DNA from: Heliopora coerulea
Taxonomy: Eukaryota > Cnidaria > Anthozoa > Scleralcyonacea > Helioporidae
Reading direction: 5' to 3'
Assembly: GCA_030142905.1 (NCBI GenBank)
Contig: JASJOG010000158.1
Location: 62,001-126,000, forward strand
Length of the DNA stretch: 64,000 nucleotides
Shown here: positions 33,100 through 45,139 of the stretch, in pieces
Numbering within the stretch: position 1 is the first letter of the stretch
How the letters are laid out: each line of letters opens with the position of its first letter
Translations under genes and position numbers: made by a program
The notes under the pieces: model-generated
Database searches by the model: none
What the model was told of the DNA's origin: nothing
Seen by the model: only the letters and a program-made list of their open reading frames with translations

Positions 33100-33967
33100 A
33101 GTAAATACTCAACATAATAAATACTCTGTTGACTGTTTAAACATGAAACACTGATCTATGTTCTTGATATTTATCAAAATACAGGCAGTTGTTGGTAACG
33201 TATTGTTTACTTTAATTTTGGATCCTTATATTTCACTCTATTTCTAGTTATCATTGGTCGCGTATGAGTTCACATACTCTAAAATTCGAAGGTAGTTGGT
33301 TGCAAACCTTTAAGGATGCGATACGTTGGTCTTTCTCTCGTTTAAAGGTGTTTTTTTTTACCTCAGGTTTGTTCCTTTTTCATATCCTTTCTTGCCCTGG
33401 TAAAAAAATAGAGTTCGCACTAAATCACATCGACCTAAACCAGGTCAGCCAAAAATTAACCATCGATAAATCTGAAAATAATCCAAACCGAATCATAAGC
33501 CGTACCCTAATCATTACTCTAGTCTAATCAGAAACTTGACCCACGTCTATCCCTAAAACGAGTAAAAAAAGTAAAATTACGAATGTTGGTAATCCGGTTT
33601 AGATCGATGATATCAAGCGTTGTCCTTAAAAGGGGACTGGGGAGACATGGAAAAACACCGAGGAACAGTGAGATTGTAGTTTGACCAATTAAATTGTTGG
33701 TTTATTCTTTAGATTTAGAATTGACGAGCCTAAAAACTAGGTTTGAGACGGAGTATAAGGTTGACCTAGCTGAATCTTTGACTTTAAAACCGTAATCCCT
33801 CAGGACAGCTTTGAAGAATAGAATAACCTGAAATTTCCGCACGATTTCGAACTAAAATTTTGCTCTTTTTTGCCAAATATTCATCTTTTTCGCTGTTGTA
33901 GGTCGCCAGAAACAGCTCTGACAAAAGCTGTATTATTGAGGTGTGTACTGAATTCTTCATAATTTAC
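33100..33967. other. no gene seen
   Basis: AT-rich, with a stretch near 33400-33560 of short degenerate words (ATCATAAGCC, CCTAATCATTAC) but no clear period. No exon with supported splice sites was found. This is the expected intron between the candidate first exon at 33968 and the TPR exon, if the two belong together. Confidence 0.3.
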
Positions 33968-34068
33968 CTGGCAAAATATTTACTCTTGTAAATTGAAGAT
34001 TCAATCGTCTTACATTTTCCACTAAAAGGACTGGGTTTTACGTACATGGCGGCCTCCATATCCGCCAT
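33968..34068 (-). CDS. candidate first coding exon
   Basis: The minus strand has ATG at 34068 in a good context (CAAAAATGGCGG), then 33 codons, MADMEAAMYVKPSPFSGKCK followed by TIESSIYKSKYFA, and a donor CCAG|GTAAAT in phase 2. The upstream region is relatively GC-rich, as for a 5-prime untranslated region. The nearest downstream exon on this strand is the TPR exon, whose start phase is unclear, so the link is a guess. I do not recognise the peptide. Confidence 0.35.
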
Positions 34069-34200
34069 TTTTGGCTTCAAAATTCCACCCGGAGCTATCG
34101 TTCCAGTCTTTTTAGAGTTCACTGGAGCAACTGGGCTCAAGAAGTGAAGCCAGAAGTCAAGGAGCGGCGGCCATATTGGAAGGACCCAACCAGGTTCCAA

Positions 34201-35033
34201 ACAATATGGCGTAAATAGAAGTTGTAGCAGTTAACCGGCATTTTTTCCCAATTTCAAGGAGGTTGAGATGAGTTGACAACCAAATTAAGGTTCTTAATCT
34301 TATTTTAAATAATAGATAAGTGTTCTGAATTTGTTTTGGTTTTGCAAATGCTTTATTTTGCGAAATGCACCCGTCTGTTTACATGCTTCAAAATTCGATG
34401 AATGACTATCGAGTCTGTAAGAGACTCTTGTGTATTTGTTTCTCTCTTTGTTTTTTAAGTAACCCTTATTATTAGCCAATTTTCTGTGATGTGTTTTGCC
34501 CAAGTCCTAATTCATTGGTAGCTGATAAAACCCCAGGATTTATTGAACTACAAATTTCCCGCTGATTCTATACGTGTTTGAACACTTGAATTGAAAATAT
34601 GTGGAAATCGAACTTGGCCGTTTATTCGTAGAGTTCTAACAGGAAACTTCATAGTAAGGTTTTCGTGGTCGTATTTCAGTGAGATATTCTTGTATATGAC
34701 TTGCCTTTATTGTCTTAAAGTTAATATGTTGATTAGGACCCTAGATTTTACTGCTAGTGCCAGGTCTGCGACACATTGATAAACACTTTTCCTTAATAAT
34801 CTTCGCGTTTGTGCCTCAGTAGTTTGAACATTACACTATTTCTCAGATGATAGAAGGGTTCACACATGTAACCTTTGCTTGACTACCTTAGTTGCTGTTG
34901 CTAAGTGGTTAAAGCTTCCCACTAGTAATTATGATGATTGGGTTCATTTGACTCAAGAAGTCATTAGCTTTCCTGTTGTTTAATCTTTTCAGTTTTTACA
35001 TAGGATATGTGTGCATGCCTGTTTTTCTGGGTA
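34201..35033. other. no gene seen
   Basis: Unique AT-rich sequence. It may include the promoter of the minus-strand exon at 34068. No motif stands out. Confidence 0.3.
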
Positions 35034-35035
35034 TA

Positions 35036-35161
35036 CAGGGTCAGCCAAAAAAATTGTAAACACACGTTACCCCGTTTCTGTGTATACACACATTAACAGT
35101 TGCCGTCTATGGACCCACAGAGACGGGGCAATGTGTGTATGCATTTTTTTGGCTGACCCTG
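35036..35161. mobile_element. Tc1/mariner-type MITE, 126 bp
   Basis: CAGGGTCAGCCAAAAAAAT at the left end and its inverted copy ATTTTTTTGGCTGACCCTG at the right end are flanked by TA dinucleotides within TATA on both sides. Length, 19-bp inverted repeats and TA duplication fit a mariner-derived non-autonomous element. The inside has its own GTGTATAC/AACGGGGT-type symmetry and no coding capacity. Confidence 0.85.
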
Positions 35162-35759
35162 TATATTTGGGTTTTTTGCCACAATTGACTCTACTGGTCT
35201 TCCAGGGATAGGTGAACACTTACACAAATGCATGCAGTGGCTGAGTAGGTTATTCAATATTACTGTAGATTAGATTTTGGTTCTTACTGTTGTTGGAAAA
35301 GGACAAATTTATTTAACTTTTTCTGATTTTGTATGATAAAGGTTGGCTTTTGTTTCCTTCTCAAGACAACAATAACGAATTTTGCTGTAGTACTTTGCTA
35401 TGCACTTCATAAGGGCAAAAATGACTTTAATCAACAGGAGAATCTACCATACAGCAGATTGAACTTTGTGAACACTTTAAAGAGAAAACCTAACTAATTT
35501 TCGTTTGACTTGGACACAAAAGTTCTCCCTCAACTCCAACTCACAAAGCAGCTTGAAATTGCTTTGATTCTTGAAGCTGCTTTCACATTGATTCACATGA
35601 ATAATGCTTTGATTACTGTACAAGTACGACAATACTAATCAAGCTGTAACTAGAAGCTATATCAAAAACTTGAAAAACCTATTAAAAAACACTTCATATT
35701 AAATCACAAGAAACCGCTGTGAGCCCAAGTTTACTACATGCATTAATGCTCAGGGGGTA

Positions 35760-36255
35760 TCCAGACCGGTTCACTGGGTTTCCGGAAACCCATCAAATTT
35801 TCCTTAAAAATGAGCATGCACAATGTATTTGCTTTTATTGTGTTTATTATCGCTTCTCCCCGCTGCCAGCACCGGCACGCCACATTTGGCAAAATTCACC
35901 GCAAAATCGAATCGGTTGAGCGTGGAGAATTCGCGTATGGCGTGAGCCATCGCGTGGAAACTCGGCAACCAGTGCTTCTTGCGTGAAGCCCACGGAAACC
36001 CATCAAAACTTCATATTATTGGCTAAAACCTCACAGGCAATTAAAGTGAACCCATCGAAACTGTATTTTATTGGTCAAGCAACTTGAATTAATTAAGGTG
36101 GACCCATTGCAAACCCATCATGGATTAGTGCTACAATGTGGCTGCGCGTGGACAATCCGTGTGTCCCAAATAAGATTGTTCTCTTTTTGATATTGGGCTC
36201 GTTTACGTGACCATTGGCCGGTTCTCTCCAGCTAAAAAATTGCGTTTTATTCAGA
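35760..36255 (+). promoter_or_regulatory. probable promoter of the small plus-strand gene
   Basis: The 500 bp before the ATG at 36256 contain four direct copies of AACCCATC (near 35786, 35997, 36052 and 36108) and three ATTGG boxes (CCAAT on the other strand) near 36019, 36069 and 36213. GC content is higher than around it. Promoter function is inferred from position and motifs. Confidence 0.4.
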
Positions 36256-37555
36256 ATGTCTGGAAACCTGACCAGCTCTTTCTCTTTCCGCCGACTTCTG
36301 AGTGTGGTGGAAAACATCTACGGTTCAGGTATGAATGGCTAGTGCGCTTCCCATGGCTATCAAATGATTTCAAACTATTTGGCCATCCTACCTGCAATTC
36401 TTCAGCTCTATCAAGTTAATTTTGAACTACATGTATTTAGCCTTCCTACCTGCCATTCTGCTGTTGTATGAAGATAATTTTGAACATTTAGCCTTCCTTC
36501 CTGCAATTCTGCTGTTGTATGAAGATAATTTTGAACTATTCACCCTTCCTTCTTGCCATTCTGCAGTGGTATCAAAATAATTTTGAACTATTCAGCCTTG
36601 CTACCTGCCATTCTGCAGTTGTATCAAGCCATTGAGGTCAATTTTGAATTAGTTCAAGATTTTGAAGTTCTGGTATGCACCTCTTGCTAAGCTTTGGTAC
36701 GATATCCACCTGAACCTGGCTGCATGGTACAGCTATTTGTGATGAAACGTTTGGGGAGGTACTCCATAAATCAGTTTTGCAGCCCTTTTTGCAACAAAAA
36801 TGATTTGTGAAACACTATGCTTGGAAAATTGTGGCCTCCAAGGTTTATACAGTATATCTATTGGAAGACGTAAGTGATGCTAAAATGGTACAATTTGAGG
36901 AATAAAGGTACCTGCATGTTTTCATGAAACGTCTTCTGAAAACACAGGAAATTGCATTTCCGAGCATTTAGAATTTCAAAATTTTCCTGCGTATATCTAA
37001 ACAAATGGTAAAGACAACTGGAAATCAAAGTTTTTAATGGAAATACTGCAAAGGGCATGCCGTGATTCCACTACGACACTTTTCAACCGAGGACGTCTGC
37101 AACAATATGGGACACCAACACAGTTAACGAGTAAATGGAAAGCAGACTTTTAAATTCACATGCAAACATATACTTTACTTAGACTGGTTTTCCTGAAGAC
37201 GTTGAGGCATTCCTGTTTTCATTTGGAGAAGGTAATTATTTTATTACTGTTTCCTATCAATGTGCTGCCCACACAAGCGCAAGTCACATTATAATCTCAG
37301 TCACGGGCGAACTAAGGAATTTAAGATTGGTTGTTTTCAAATACTCAGAATGGGAGTTCTAGAAAGAATGTTCGAGAAACTTCGTCTTCATTGCTAAGTC
37401 TCATTATATCGTTCATCAGTTTACATTTTTTTTAGAAGTAAAATATTTTGCATTATAAACTTGAACCCATTCGTTCTCCAACTTTTAAACAACTAAGTCT
37501 AAAGAAAACTTTTTCTCTTATAGCCTTGCTTTCGTGGTTTAAGACACAAGACTGA
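36256..37555 (+). CDS. small four-exon gene with a 17-nt microexon, 56-residue product
   Basis: Plus-strand exons: 36256-36328 (ATG, 24 codons plus 1 nt), 36853-36869 (17-nt microexon), 37183-37231 (49 nt) and 37524-37555 (32 nt, TGA). Every junction has GT-AG borders (donors TCAG|GTATGA, AGAC|GTAAGT, GAAG|GTAATT; acceptors tatacag, acttag, cttatag), and the phases 1, 0, 1 agree. The product begins MSGNLTSSFSFRRLLSVVEN, continues IYGSVYLLED, then TGFPEDVEAFLFSFGE, and ends ALLSWFKTQD. It is acidic in the C-terminal half and has amphipathic helices, with no signal peptide or membrane segment. I do not recognise the family. The chance of four phase-matched tiny exons is low, but without transcripts the model remains a prediction. 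Confidence 0.55.
36365..36645. repeat. tandem repeat, about 57-bp unit, five copies
   Basis: Units read TTTTGAACTATTTAGCCTTC, CTTCCTGCCATTCTGCTGTT, GTATGAAGATAA with small changes, about five in a row. The array lies in intron 1 of the small plus-strand gene. Confidence 0.8.
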
Positions 37556-38244
37556 GGTTGGCGTTCCACAAACGAAACGTTAATTAAACCTTGAAAAACA
37601 TCTCATTGCTAACACCGCGACCACTTCAACTAAACTAGTCAAAAGTCCGTTTTATACATCTCATTTCATTCTCCCTGACTATAATTCATGTCTGATAAGA
37701 AACTAAGAGTTATTTATATTTGAACTAAGCTAGACATTAATGCATTCACACGTCGCATTTCAGCCAGCCTCTACAAGGATACGCTTGTATTTGAATACCA
37801 AAACATTTTGTAGCGTTTTCATGTCCAATCCACATAGCAACAGTGTTGTTTCGAGTGAGAACAGAAATCACGAAAACGCTCTACAAAGACTAAGTGACAG
37901 CTTTTGAAAATGGTACTTTAACGCTTATCTCCGCGTAGAGCGTCTAAACCAAGGTCGTACACGATAGGTTCAAGCGATTTACAGTTTGGTTTACGCTGGT
38001 TAATTGCCAGAATGCATAAGAAAAGTATACCTTTTATTTTAAACTGACAAAATAATGCACGTTTTGAAGACCTTTAAGCCGTCTAGAGAATAAGGTACAT
38101 GTACAACACTTCTCTTGCTTACTTTAAACACTTCACTGGTTTACCTTGAAGTAAAATACGACGAATGGCTAAGCTAAATGAATATGAGTTGTCGAGGTGC
38201 AGTGAGCAACACAGTAACCAATAGCCGTACAAAATTACACCATT

Positions 38245-38810
38245 GTGTGGCATGAGTGTGGCTCATCTTCAACCAAAAAGATCGAAAAATTGCAGAATCG
38301 TGCCATGAGAATCATTCTTCATTACGGAAGGTCCAAATGTACACAAGAAATGCGAAACGAGTTAAAACTGTTGTCATTGCACAGCAGACGTTTTTTAAGA
38401 TTTGTAACTATTTTAAAATTATTACATAATTTAAACAGTCCTGAGCAACTAAGAGATACTTTCAAACTTAGACGAAATAGTCATGGTAGGAAATTGCGAG
38501 ATAAACCTTTGCTAGATCTTCCAAAGGTTAAAAGTGCTATCGGTCAATCTACGTTCAAGTATTCCGGTGCGAAAGACTGGAACTCTTTACCCTCTATTTT
38601 TAAAGAGATGACTTCTATTACGAGTTATAAAAGTGCCATTTATATGTATCTCTTAGACAGTGACAAAGATTCACATGTTTGTAGTTAATAGATTAATTTA
38701 GGTTATTTATTCAATTTAGTTAATTTTATTCACTGTTCTCCGGTTAATACCAGCTTTGCTGATGGGATTTTTAACAGGATAAATAAAGAATTTATTATTA
38801 TTATTATAAG
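38245..38810 (+). mobile_element. LINE 3-prime remnant (CR1/L2/jockey-type ORF2 end)
   Basis: A 147-codon plus-strand frame matches the end of APE-type LINE reverse transcriptases: KIEKLQNRAMRIIL, CTQEMRNELKLLSLHSRRFL, SPEQLRDTFKLRRNSHG, TFKYSGAKDWNSLP, then a short tail. The stop near 38688 is followed by about 110 bp of 3-prime sequence and a (ATT)n end at 38793-38806. The 5-prime part with endonuclease and catalytic motifs is absent. Confidence 0.8.
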
Positions 38811-41800
38811 AAGATTCTGAAATAGAAGGAAGTAAAGAAACCGGATTGGATGAAACGAAGAGAACTCAGGGCATTTCAACAAATTGTGATAGTACAGAAT
38901 GAGCGATACAACTCAATTAATTTGTATTAACCTTTCTTTTCCTCCATTTTAAAAAGGTTAATAATCTAACATACTCATGTGAATTATTTAAACACAAATC
39001 TGCGATTGGTATGCTACCCTGATCAACCTTGATGGAAAAGCAGAATTTTCTTGACTTGTGGATTGTTTAAAACTTCCGAAGGAATAGACTCTTCCGAAAC
39101 ACAGATAGCTCTTAGGTCAATCACTTCTCCACTATGATCATTGTTTGAACACTTGAAAACGTTTGGGGTCAAAGTGTCGCGTATTTTCAAGACCTCTTCT
39201 CATTAAAAATGTTATAGTAACTTCTTTAATTTTAACGGTATCACCAAGTTTTGCAAAACTCTACGAACAGCGTGTAGGAAAAATGTCGATTTTCGATTTA
39301 ATCCTGTAAATGCAAACGGGATGTGTTCTTATATTTTAACTGGAAAAAATCGGTTCAGATAATGTTAAATGAAAAATGACATCCGTTTACCAAGATTAAA
39401 ACAGATAAAAGACAAATATCGCAAAAAGTTACTGGAGAGTTTATGCAAACACTACGCAACGGGTTCAAACAATAGAAATTTTCATTCAAAAAAGGAATTA
39501 ATCACATTAACGTCCCAAGTGTATTTTCAAAGCCGCTCTACTTTTGTACAATACGTCGTCCAGAGCATTTCTGCGATTTCATGGCTAGGATGGCACATGG
39601 TACGTGGAAGATATTTGGTAGTTTAAATTACGATCTTTACGAGAAGATCAGAGCTTCTGAGGAAAGTTTCAGAGGAGTGAAAATAACATAGAGAGTTGAT
39701 TACAACGTTAATGGAATATTATTCTAACGAAATGCTGAAAAATTAATCTACGTTGTTAAACGGAGTCGCCCTACTGGCTTGCTTAAACTCCCTACTGTTT
39801 CATATTGTAAGGAATGTAGATTTCAACAAAGAAGTATTATGCAGGGGAAAAACTCATGAAGGATCTGTGGCCAAAGTACTTGTTGATTGATGTAAATGTA
39901 TACGAAGAATAAACTGGGATAAAGGACAAACATGACTTTAATACAATACTCGTGCAAAAGAAATAAGGCACTGAGTGTTATACAACTGTATGGTTCACTA
40001 TCTTTAGCGTAGGCTTGTGCAACAGGCATACCATCAGGGTCAGTACTCGAATTGCATTGTTAATGACCACTTGTGTAGTTCACATCAAGTTAACATTTAC
40101 TATGAAATGACGGCAAACCTAATTACAACAGTGAACACTTGAATCATTTAAACACCAACAGAATTAAAAACATCCAGAGAAATTACAAAATAAGTACGAT
40201 TACCTTCAAAGTTGAACCCTTCCGCTGTTCCTAGATTGTCAGTCCAACTGGCAATAATGATCCTTTGCTCGTTCTGGTATAACACTCTACTAAATAATAA
40301 AGTTTGGATGGATATGATAGATATCACACTAAAATCTTGATTGAAAGACGAATATTAGTGCCCAGGAAATGACTTTAAGGTATGACATGACGACTTTTCA
40401 CATGTATAAAAATTTATTGCTAACATTTCGCGTTGCTTTACACCGCAACATCATAAAGTAAAGAGATTTGGGACCATAGACGATAAAATTACTTGGGATC
40501 CATATTTCATTAAATTTCTTAAACTTTGCCTTATGAGCACCGATCATCCCACCCTAATACCTTTTCACTATTTGAGCTTATTTCTTACTGAGAAGAACGT
40601 GTTTTGTTAAAAGGAAAGGACACTTTACACGTTAGAAAAGGGCACAAAAAATGGCGACGAAAACATGTCCGTAATGTTGCACAGTTTCGACGTTCTTGTG
40701 CCTTTTCCTTCTTTGTGGTGTAAGTTTACCTTCAGTAATCATGCTGATGTTGGAGGTTATGCTCAGATTAGAGTCAGGAGAAATAGTTAAACCTGGGCTA
40801 AATGAAACAGCAAAGTATTACAAACCAATGTCCGTGCATGGAGTTCGTTGATGCGAGCCCAACCAGGAGAGTTTACATAGAAAGAGAATGTGTCTAATTT
40901 CCTGCGAGGAATGTAGTTTCTAAATCAATTAACTTGAACAGCTAGCATTGGCGAACAAAAGCAAGAGAAAAAATGGACAAAAATTGGAATCCTACGCGAA
41001 TTTGCTTTAAATCAATCGAAGCAGACATGCACGTCAGAACTTACAGCGATTTCTGTTCTTGTTTGATCTAGGACATACCATGATCTAGTTTCTGACATTT
41101 TCGAATTAAGCAGTCCATTAGAAAGTTCAAATGCTATCCAGTCATCCATACCGCTATAACGAATTCTGTTACCAAGAAAAGTTCAAAACGAGACCGGAAT
41201 ATATGGCGTGTAAGACAACCTTGAACCGCAAATATGAGATAGCTCGCGAAACCTGCTGTTATAGTGAGTGAAGACTTTGAAATTAATGATCTGCCAAAAT
41301 ACTGAAGGTTGATAGCGGTGAGAGGTGAGTTGTAGATTCATATTCTAACAAAGTTTAACATTCAACCCTCATCTTAAAGATATCATAAAGCATGATAGAT
41401 GTCTCAACTATTTGCCTATCATACGTTAGCGTGTTAACTTGCCTCTTACATGTTCTTGTTATATTTTGCTTTGATGAATGGATGAATGTTCCTAACTTGT
41501 AGGCTGATTAACAGCTCATCTGCTTTGCTTCTAAACATCACCTCCAAACTTACTTAATTTCTGCCAATGCTCAAATGGACGGCGATAAAGGGATTGACTT
41601 AAGACAAATGTTTACGACTGGTAACCGAATTCTTCATTCGTATAAATGAGTGTCGTTTGACTGATTTATGAGACGACCAAACCTAGCTTGCTCGCCGTGA
41701 CCTCTCGTTTTAACAATACGATCAGTCTCATTCTTGTATTCTTCCTTGATAACCTTGGCTTAAGCTGTGCACAAATGAACATTAATGGGCTCCTTGACAT

Positions 41801-41900
41801 ACAAAAATTCTGAACCGATTATCACTTTCAGATTCAGTGCACTGAAGCACTGTTTAGTCCCAAAAGATATCCTGACAATGTGTTCAAACGACGCTAACAG
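38811..41900. other. mostly featureless; no convincing gene
   Basis: AT-rich sequence with open frames below 90 codons. Apart from a coding-like stretch on the minus strand near 40.0-40.3 kb, listed separately, nothing with family motifs or a consistent set of splice sites was found. Confidence 0.35.
39975..40275 (-). pseudogene. coding-like fragment, unrecognised, probable frameshift
   Basis: A minus-strand block 40204-40275 reads NEQRIIIASWTDNLGTAEGF followed by NFE and a donor GAAG|GTAATC. About 130 bp further on, one frame gives VVINNAIRV and the next frame gives TDPDGMPVAQAYAKDSEPY. The change of frame at one point within smooth protein-like sequence suggests a decayed exon. The family is unknown to me. 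Confidence 0.2.
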
Positions 41901-42055
41901 GGCCCAACATTTTTGAGAAGAAAGAAAATGTTAAAGCGATGTTGAAGCAACGTTTCAACAAATTCAAATTTGTTTCAATATGCTTTCAACAGCTGAAACG
42001 TTTGTTCAAACGATCCCAACGCTTCATTCAACAAATGTTGGGCAAATGTTGAAAT
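41901..42055. repeat. MITE-like repeat with CCAACATTT ends
   Basis: CCCAACATTTTTGAG at the left and ACAAATGTTGGG at the right are inverted. The interior has several GTTTCAAC/GTTGAAAC-type words. Length is about 155 bp. No target duplication was resolved. Confidence 0.45.
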
Positions 42056-42317
42056 AAATGTTGAAACCGTTTAAACGGAAATTGACTTCGGCTTGACTCA
42101 GTGAAAAATCGAATCTCCCCGTACCTGTGGCGAACAACATTGACTAATACATTATCGGCCTTTTTCGATTTTAGCACGATATTTGAGACCGACGAGGGAT
42201 TTTTTAGGTGAGTGTGAATACCTTCTCAAAGCGAACTGGGATCGATCTCAGATCAGTCTCAGATCAATCCAAGTTAGATCGATCTCAGTGTCAACGACCC
42301 CTTAATTATCATTTCAG

Positions 42318-42822
42318 TTATTCCAATTTATCCAATGTAATCATAGAACGTTGGTTAGTCACCAGTTACTATACTGACCGTATGCCAGTTAACAGACAAA
42401 TAATTGCAGACCTCAACCCAAATGGAGAAATGACTCGTTTGGAGTTGACTGGAGTGTACAAACATGTAACAGAAGAAGCGACCTGTCACTGGAAATGGAA
42501 AGAAGCTGTCGGTGTCGCACTAAAAAAACAATTTGCTAATCATGATTGTCGTAACAACAGTAAGAGGCTAAAGTGGAATTGTATAGGTTGAGAAAATCCC
42601 TTTTCTATAGCAAACTCTCTCTCGGAAGGAAGATGCTTTTGCTTTCATATTCCTCGGCTGTCATGGACAAATTGAAGCAAACATTAATTTCTATGAATTT
42701 CAAAATATCTATAAATCACCTCATTTCTATCTTCACCTTTTTTTTCTTTAGACAGCTCTGAGTTTAAAATCAACTCTTTATCGAAAGACAAGGCAATTAA
42801 AGTGGACTATCCAGACATTTGA
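42318..42822 (+). CDS. possible two-exon gene fragment, unrecognised
   Basis: An exon 42318-42550 (acceptor atttcag, donor TGTC|GTAACA) reads VIIERWLVTSYYTDRMPVNR, QIIADLNPNGEMTRLELTGV, TCHWKWKEAVGVALKKQF. A second exon 42752-42822 (acceptor ttctttag) continues in phase 1 with SSEFKINSLSKDKAIKVDY and a TGA. Related but broken sequence is found in both units of the tandem duplication at 44.7-48.5 kb, so this may be the best-kept member of a local family. Function unknown; the donor is weak. Confidence 0.3.
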
Positions 42823-43548
42823 GTTAGAAGAAAGTAGTTTCATTGCATGCAGTTTTAAACAGGCATGGAACGACATAACGTTTTCAAACCTCCGAGATAA
42901 AGATTTCAAGAGCTACATCGAAGTTTCGTAGGTCCTGTAGTCGGAAGCAAAGTTTCCATGATTAGAAAAACAACTCATTTCCCGAGTTATTAATCTAGTA
43001 GAGTGCTGCGTTGGCAGTGTGTGACCGACGTGTAAAATTTGTGTCATTAAATTTACCTTAGCAGCCGTATTAGATGGTACCGTTGACTTTCATTGCTATG
43101 GGCTTTTTAAGCTGGTCGTCCAAAGGAGTTTCAAGTTTTCTTCAGTTTGAAACATTTGAAACATAATGAAATATTTTGTTTGTAACTGGTGTAGAAATTT
43201 GTTTGTCGGAGCTTGAAAAACGAGCAAAACGCTAAGCGGGGTACAATTTAGACAATTTTGTGTGCTTGCTATTAAAGAAAGTAGTTTCATTGTATGTAGT
43301 TTTAAACAGCCATGGAACGACATAGTTTTGAAACCCCCGAAATAAAGTTTTCAATAGCTACATCCAAGTTTCGTAAGTCTTGTAGTCGGAAATAAAGTTC
43401 TCATGATTAAAAAAACAACCTATTTCCTGCAGAGATATTAATCTAGTAGAGTGCTACGGGCAGTGTGTGACCGACGTGTAAAAACCAAAATGGTTTTTCA
43501 TTGGTTTAAAATCGTTGCTATTGATTTTCAAGGGGGAAAACGTAGACC

Positions 43549-43733
43549 TAATATAAAGATGAGAGCTCAGCTTAGGATTTTTATATGGAAAACCATATCG
43601 ACAGAAAAAACACAAAGTATTTAAAACAAGTAAAGTTAGTAAAGTTGTTTTAAAGACTGTGTTTTTCAGTCATTATGGTTCTCTATATAAAAATCCTGAG
43701 CTGGGCTCTCATCTTTATGTTATGTCGACTTCA
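43549..43733. repeat. fold-back element, arms about 85 bp
   Basis: TAAAGATGAGAGCTCAGCTT at about 43555 recurs inverted as GCTGGGCTCTCATCTTTA near 43705. The arms extend through GGATTTTTATAT/ATATAAAAATCC to a short loop near 43635. Arms are about 88 percent alike by eye. Confidence 0.7.
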
Positions 43734-45105
43734 TTGGTTTCTTCGAGGCCTTTCGCGAATAAAATACGTCTCAGCCATGAAGTGAAAGTTACATTAATTT
43801 CCTACTAAAGATTTACAACTCCTTGTTTCTTCCTTTTTAAAAGGCAAATAACTTGACTATACATTCACAATGACGTTCCCGGGCACAGACGTTTTGCTAA
43901 AAAATTGTTTGTATTTCAACCACCACAAGAAACCTCGGAATTTAAAGTCCTCCGGTCGACTACATTCCGCTTCCACTTTAAAACTTATGAACCACTGTTT
44001 GTTTACATTTAACCCGTTTAAGTAAAAAGATTGATTTGATAAGTAACAGACCAGCTAAACTTTTCCAATGTTAGGTGTAATTTCTTGCTACGGTTTATAC
44101 TAAAATCAACGTTTAAGCGCTCCTACAAACCTGGAATTTGACGTGAAAAATCAAATATCAACTATCTAGGAACAGAAGAGAAATAATATCGTATTTCGGC
44201 TACACTCCGAGGAGAAAAACATCTCTTAACTGTATTGGCAAACGTCTTACAGGAAATAGTTCTCGGCTTCAAGCTTTTGTTCGATCAAGTGCGGACTAGT
44301 TGCTTGGAAAAACTGTGATCTATTCGAAATATTTGCAATAAATATGACAGTTACCTTTATTCTTGTTTCCCTCTTCTAAACTCGGATGATTTTCATACCA
44401 ACAAATATCCTCCAAATTTTTCAGGTTAAATCTGCGAACATACACAAAGTTTTGAAATCAACATGAACTACGTGCCTGGGGCAAACGTACTGAAGTTTCA
44501 ACCGCGGGTACACATATATAAAACGGAATTCTCGGTAATCAATTGACAGTTCCGCTTATTACGCCTACTGAGCGAAATTACCATGACACTTGACAGTAAT
44601 TCCTAAGTTAGTATTTTTTACCAATCATGCATTTATGTGTTTACTTACAGAAAACTTTATAATTCATGGTAAATCCTAATAAAACTCTTTTTTCAATCAG
44701 GAAACGAAAGATTTTTTAAAACAAACCCTGTCTCGAAATGCATTTTAGAATGCGTCTAAACTTTCTTAACATTTTCGTTGAATTAGCTATTGAAAGGAAT
44801 GTCAACATTTCGCAATATTTTATCAAATTAACCCTTTTATGCATGACTTTTTTCTTTTGTTGTTTGCTCTCTCTATGTTCTCTCATTTGGTCTTTTGTTC
44901 CAGTTCACCAATGGACAATATGCGTTAAAGAATATAACCATCAGTTATATACCGTGCATAATTCTTGCCCATGATCAGGTTCCGTGACAACATGAAAGTG
45001 TTGGTATACACTTTGTGCCTTCCAAGTCCAAATGAGAATACAGGCACAGGAGGTCGTTCAAGGTGTGGGTAAGCCATACCACGTAGACGTTAATTGTTAA
45101 TTGCC

Positions 45106-45139
45106 GACCTTTCGACCTATTAACTGAAGTCTCCATCAG
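45106..45139 (-). ncRNA. hammerhead-ribozyme-like motif, duplication unit 1
   Basis: The minus strand reads CTGATGG, AGAC...GTC stem and GAAAGGTC. The seventh core base is G instead of A, so this copy is probably inactive. The same site in unit 2 keeps CTGATGA. Confidence 0.3.

Noticed and set aside
30951..33101. Several long plus-strand open frames with a repeated MTCLFSMLPSSVPRLSSDHQ-like peptide
   Set aside because: They are the antisense of the 126-bp TPR units. Because 126 is divisible by three, the antisense frame stays open by repetition. No separate gene is needed.
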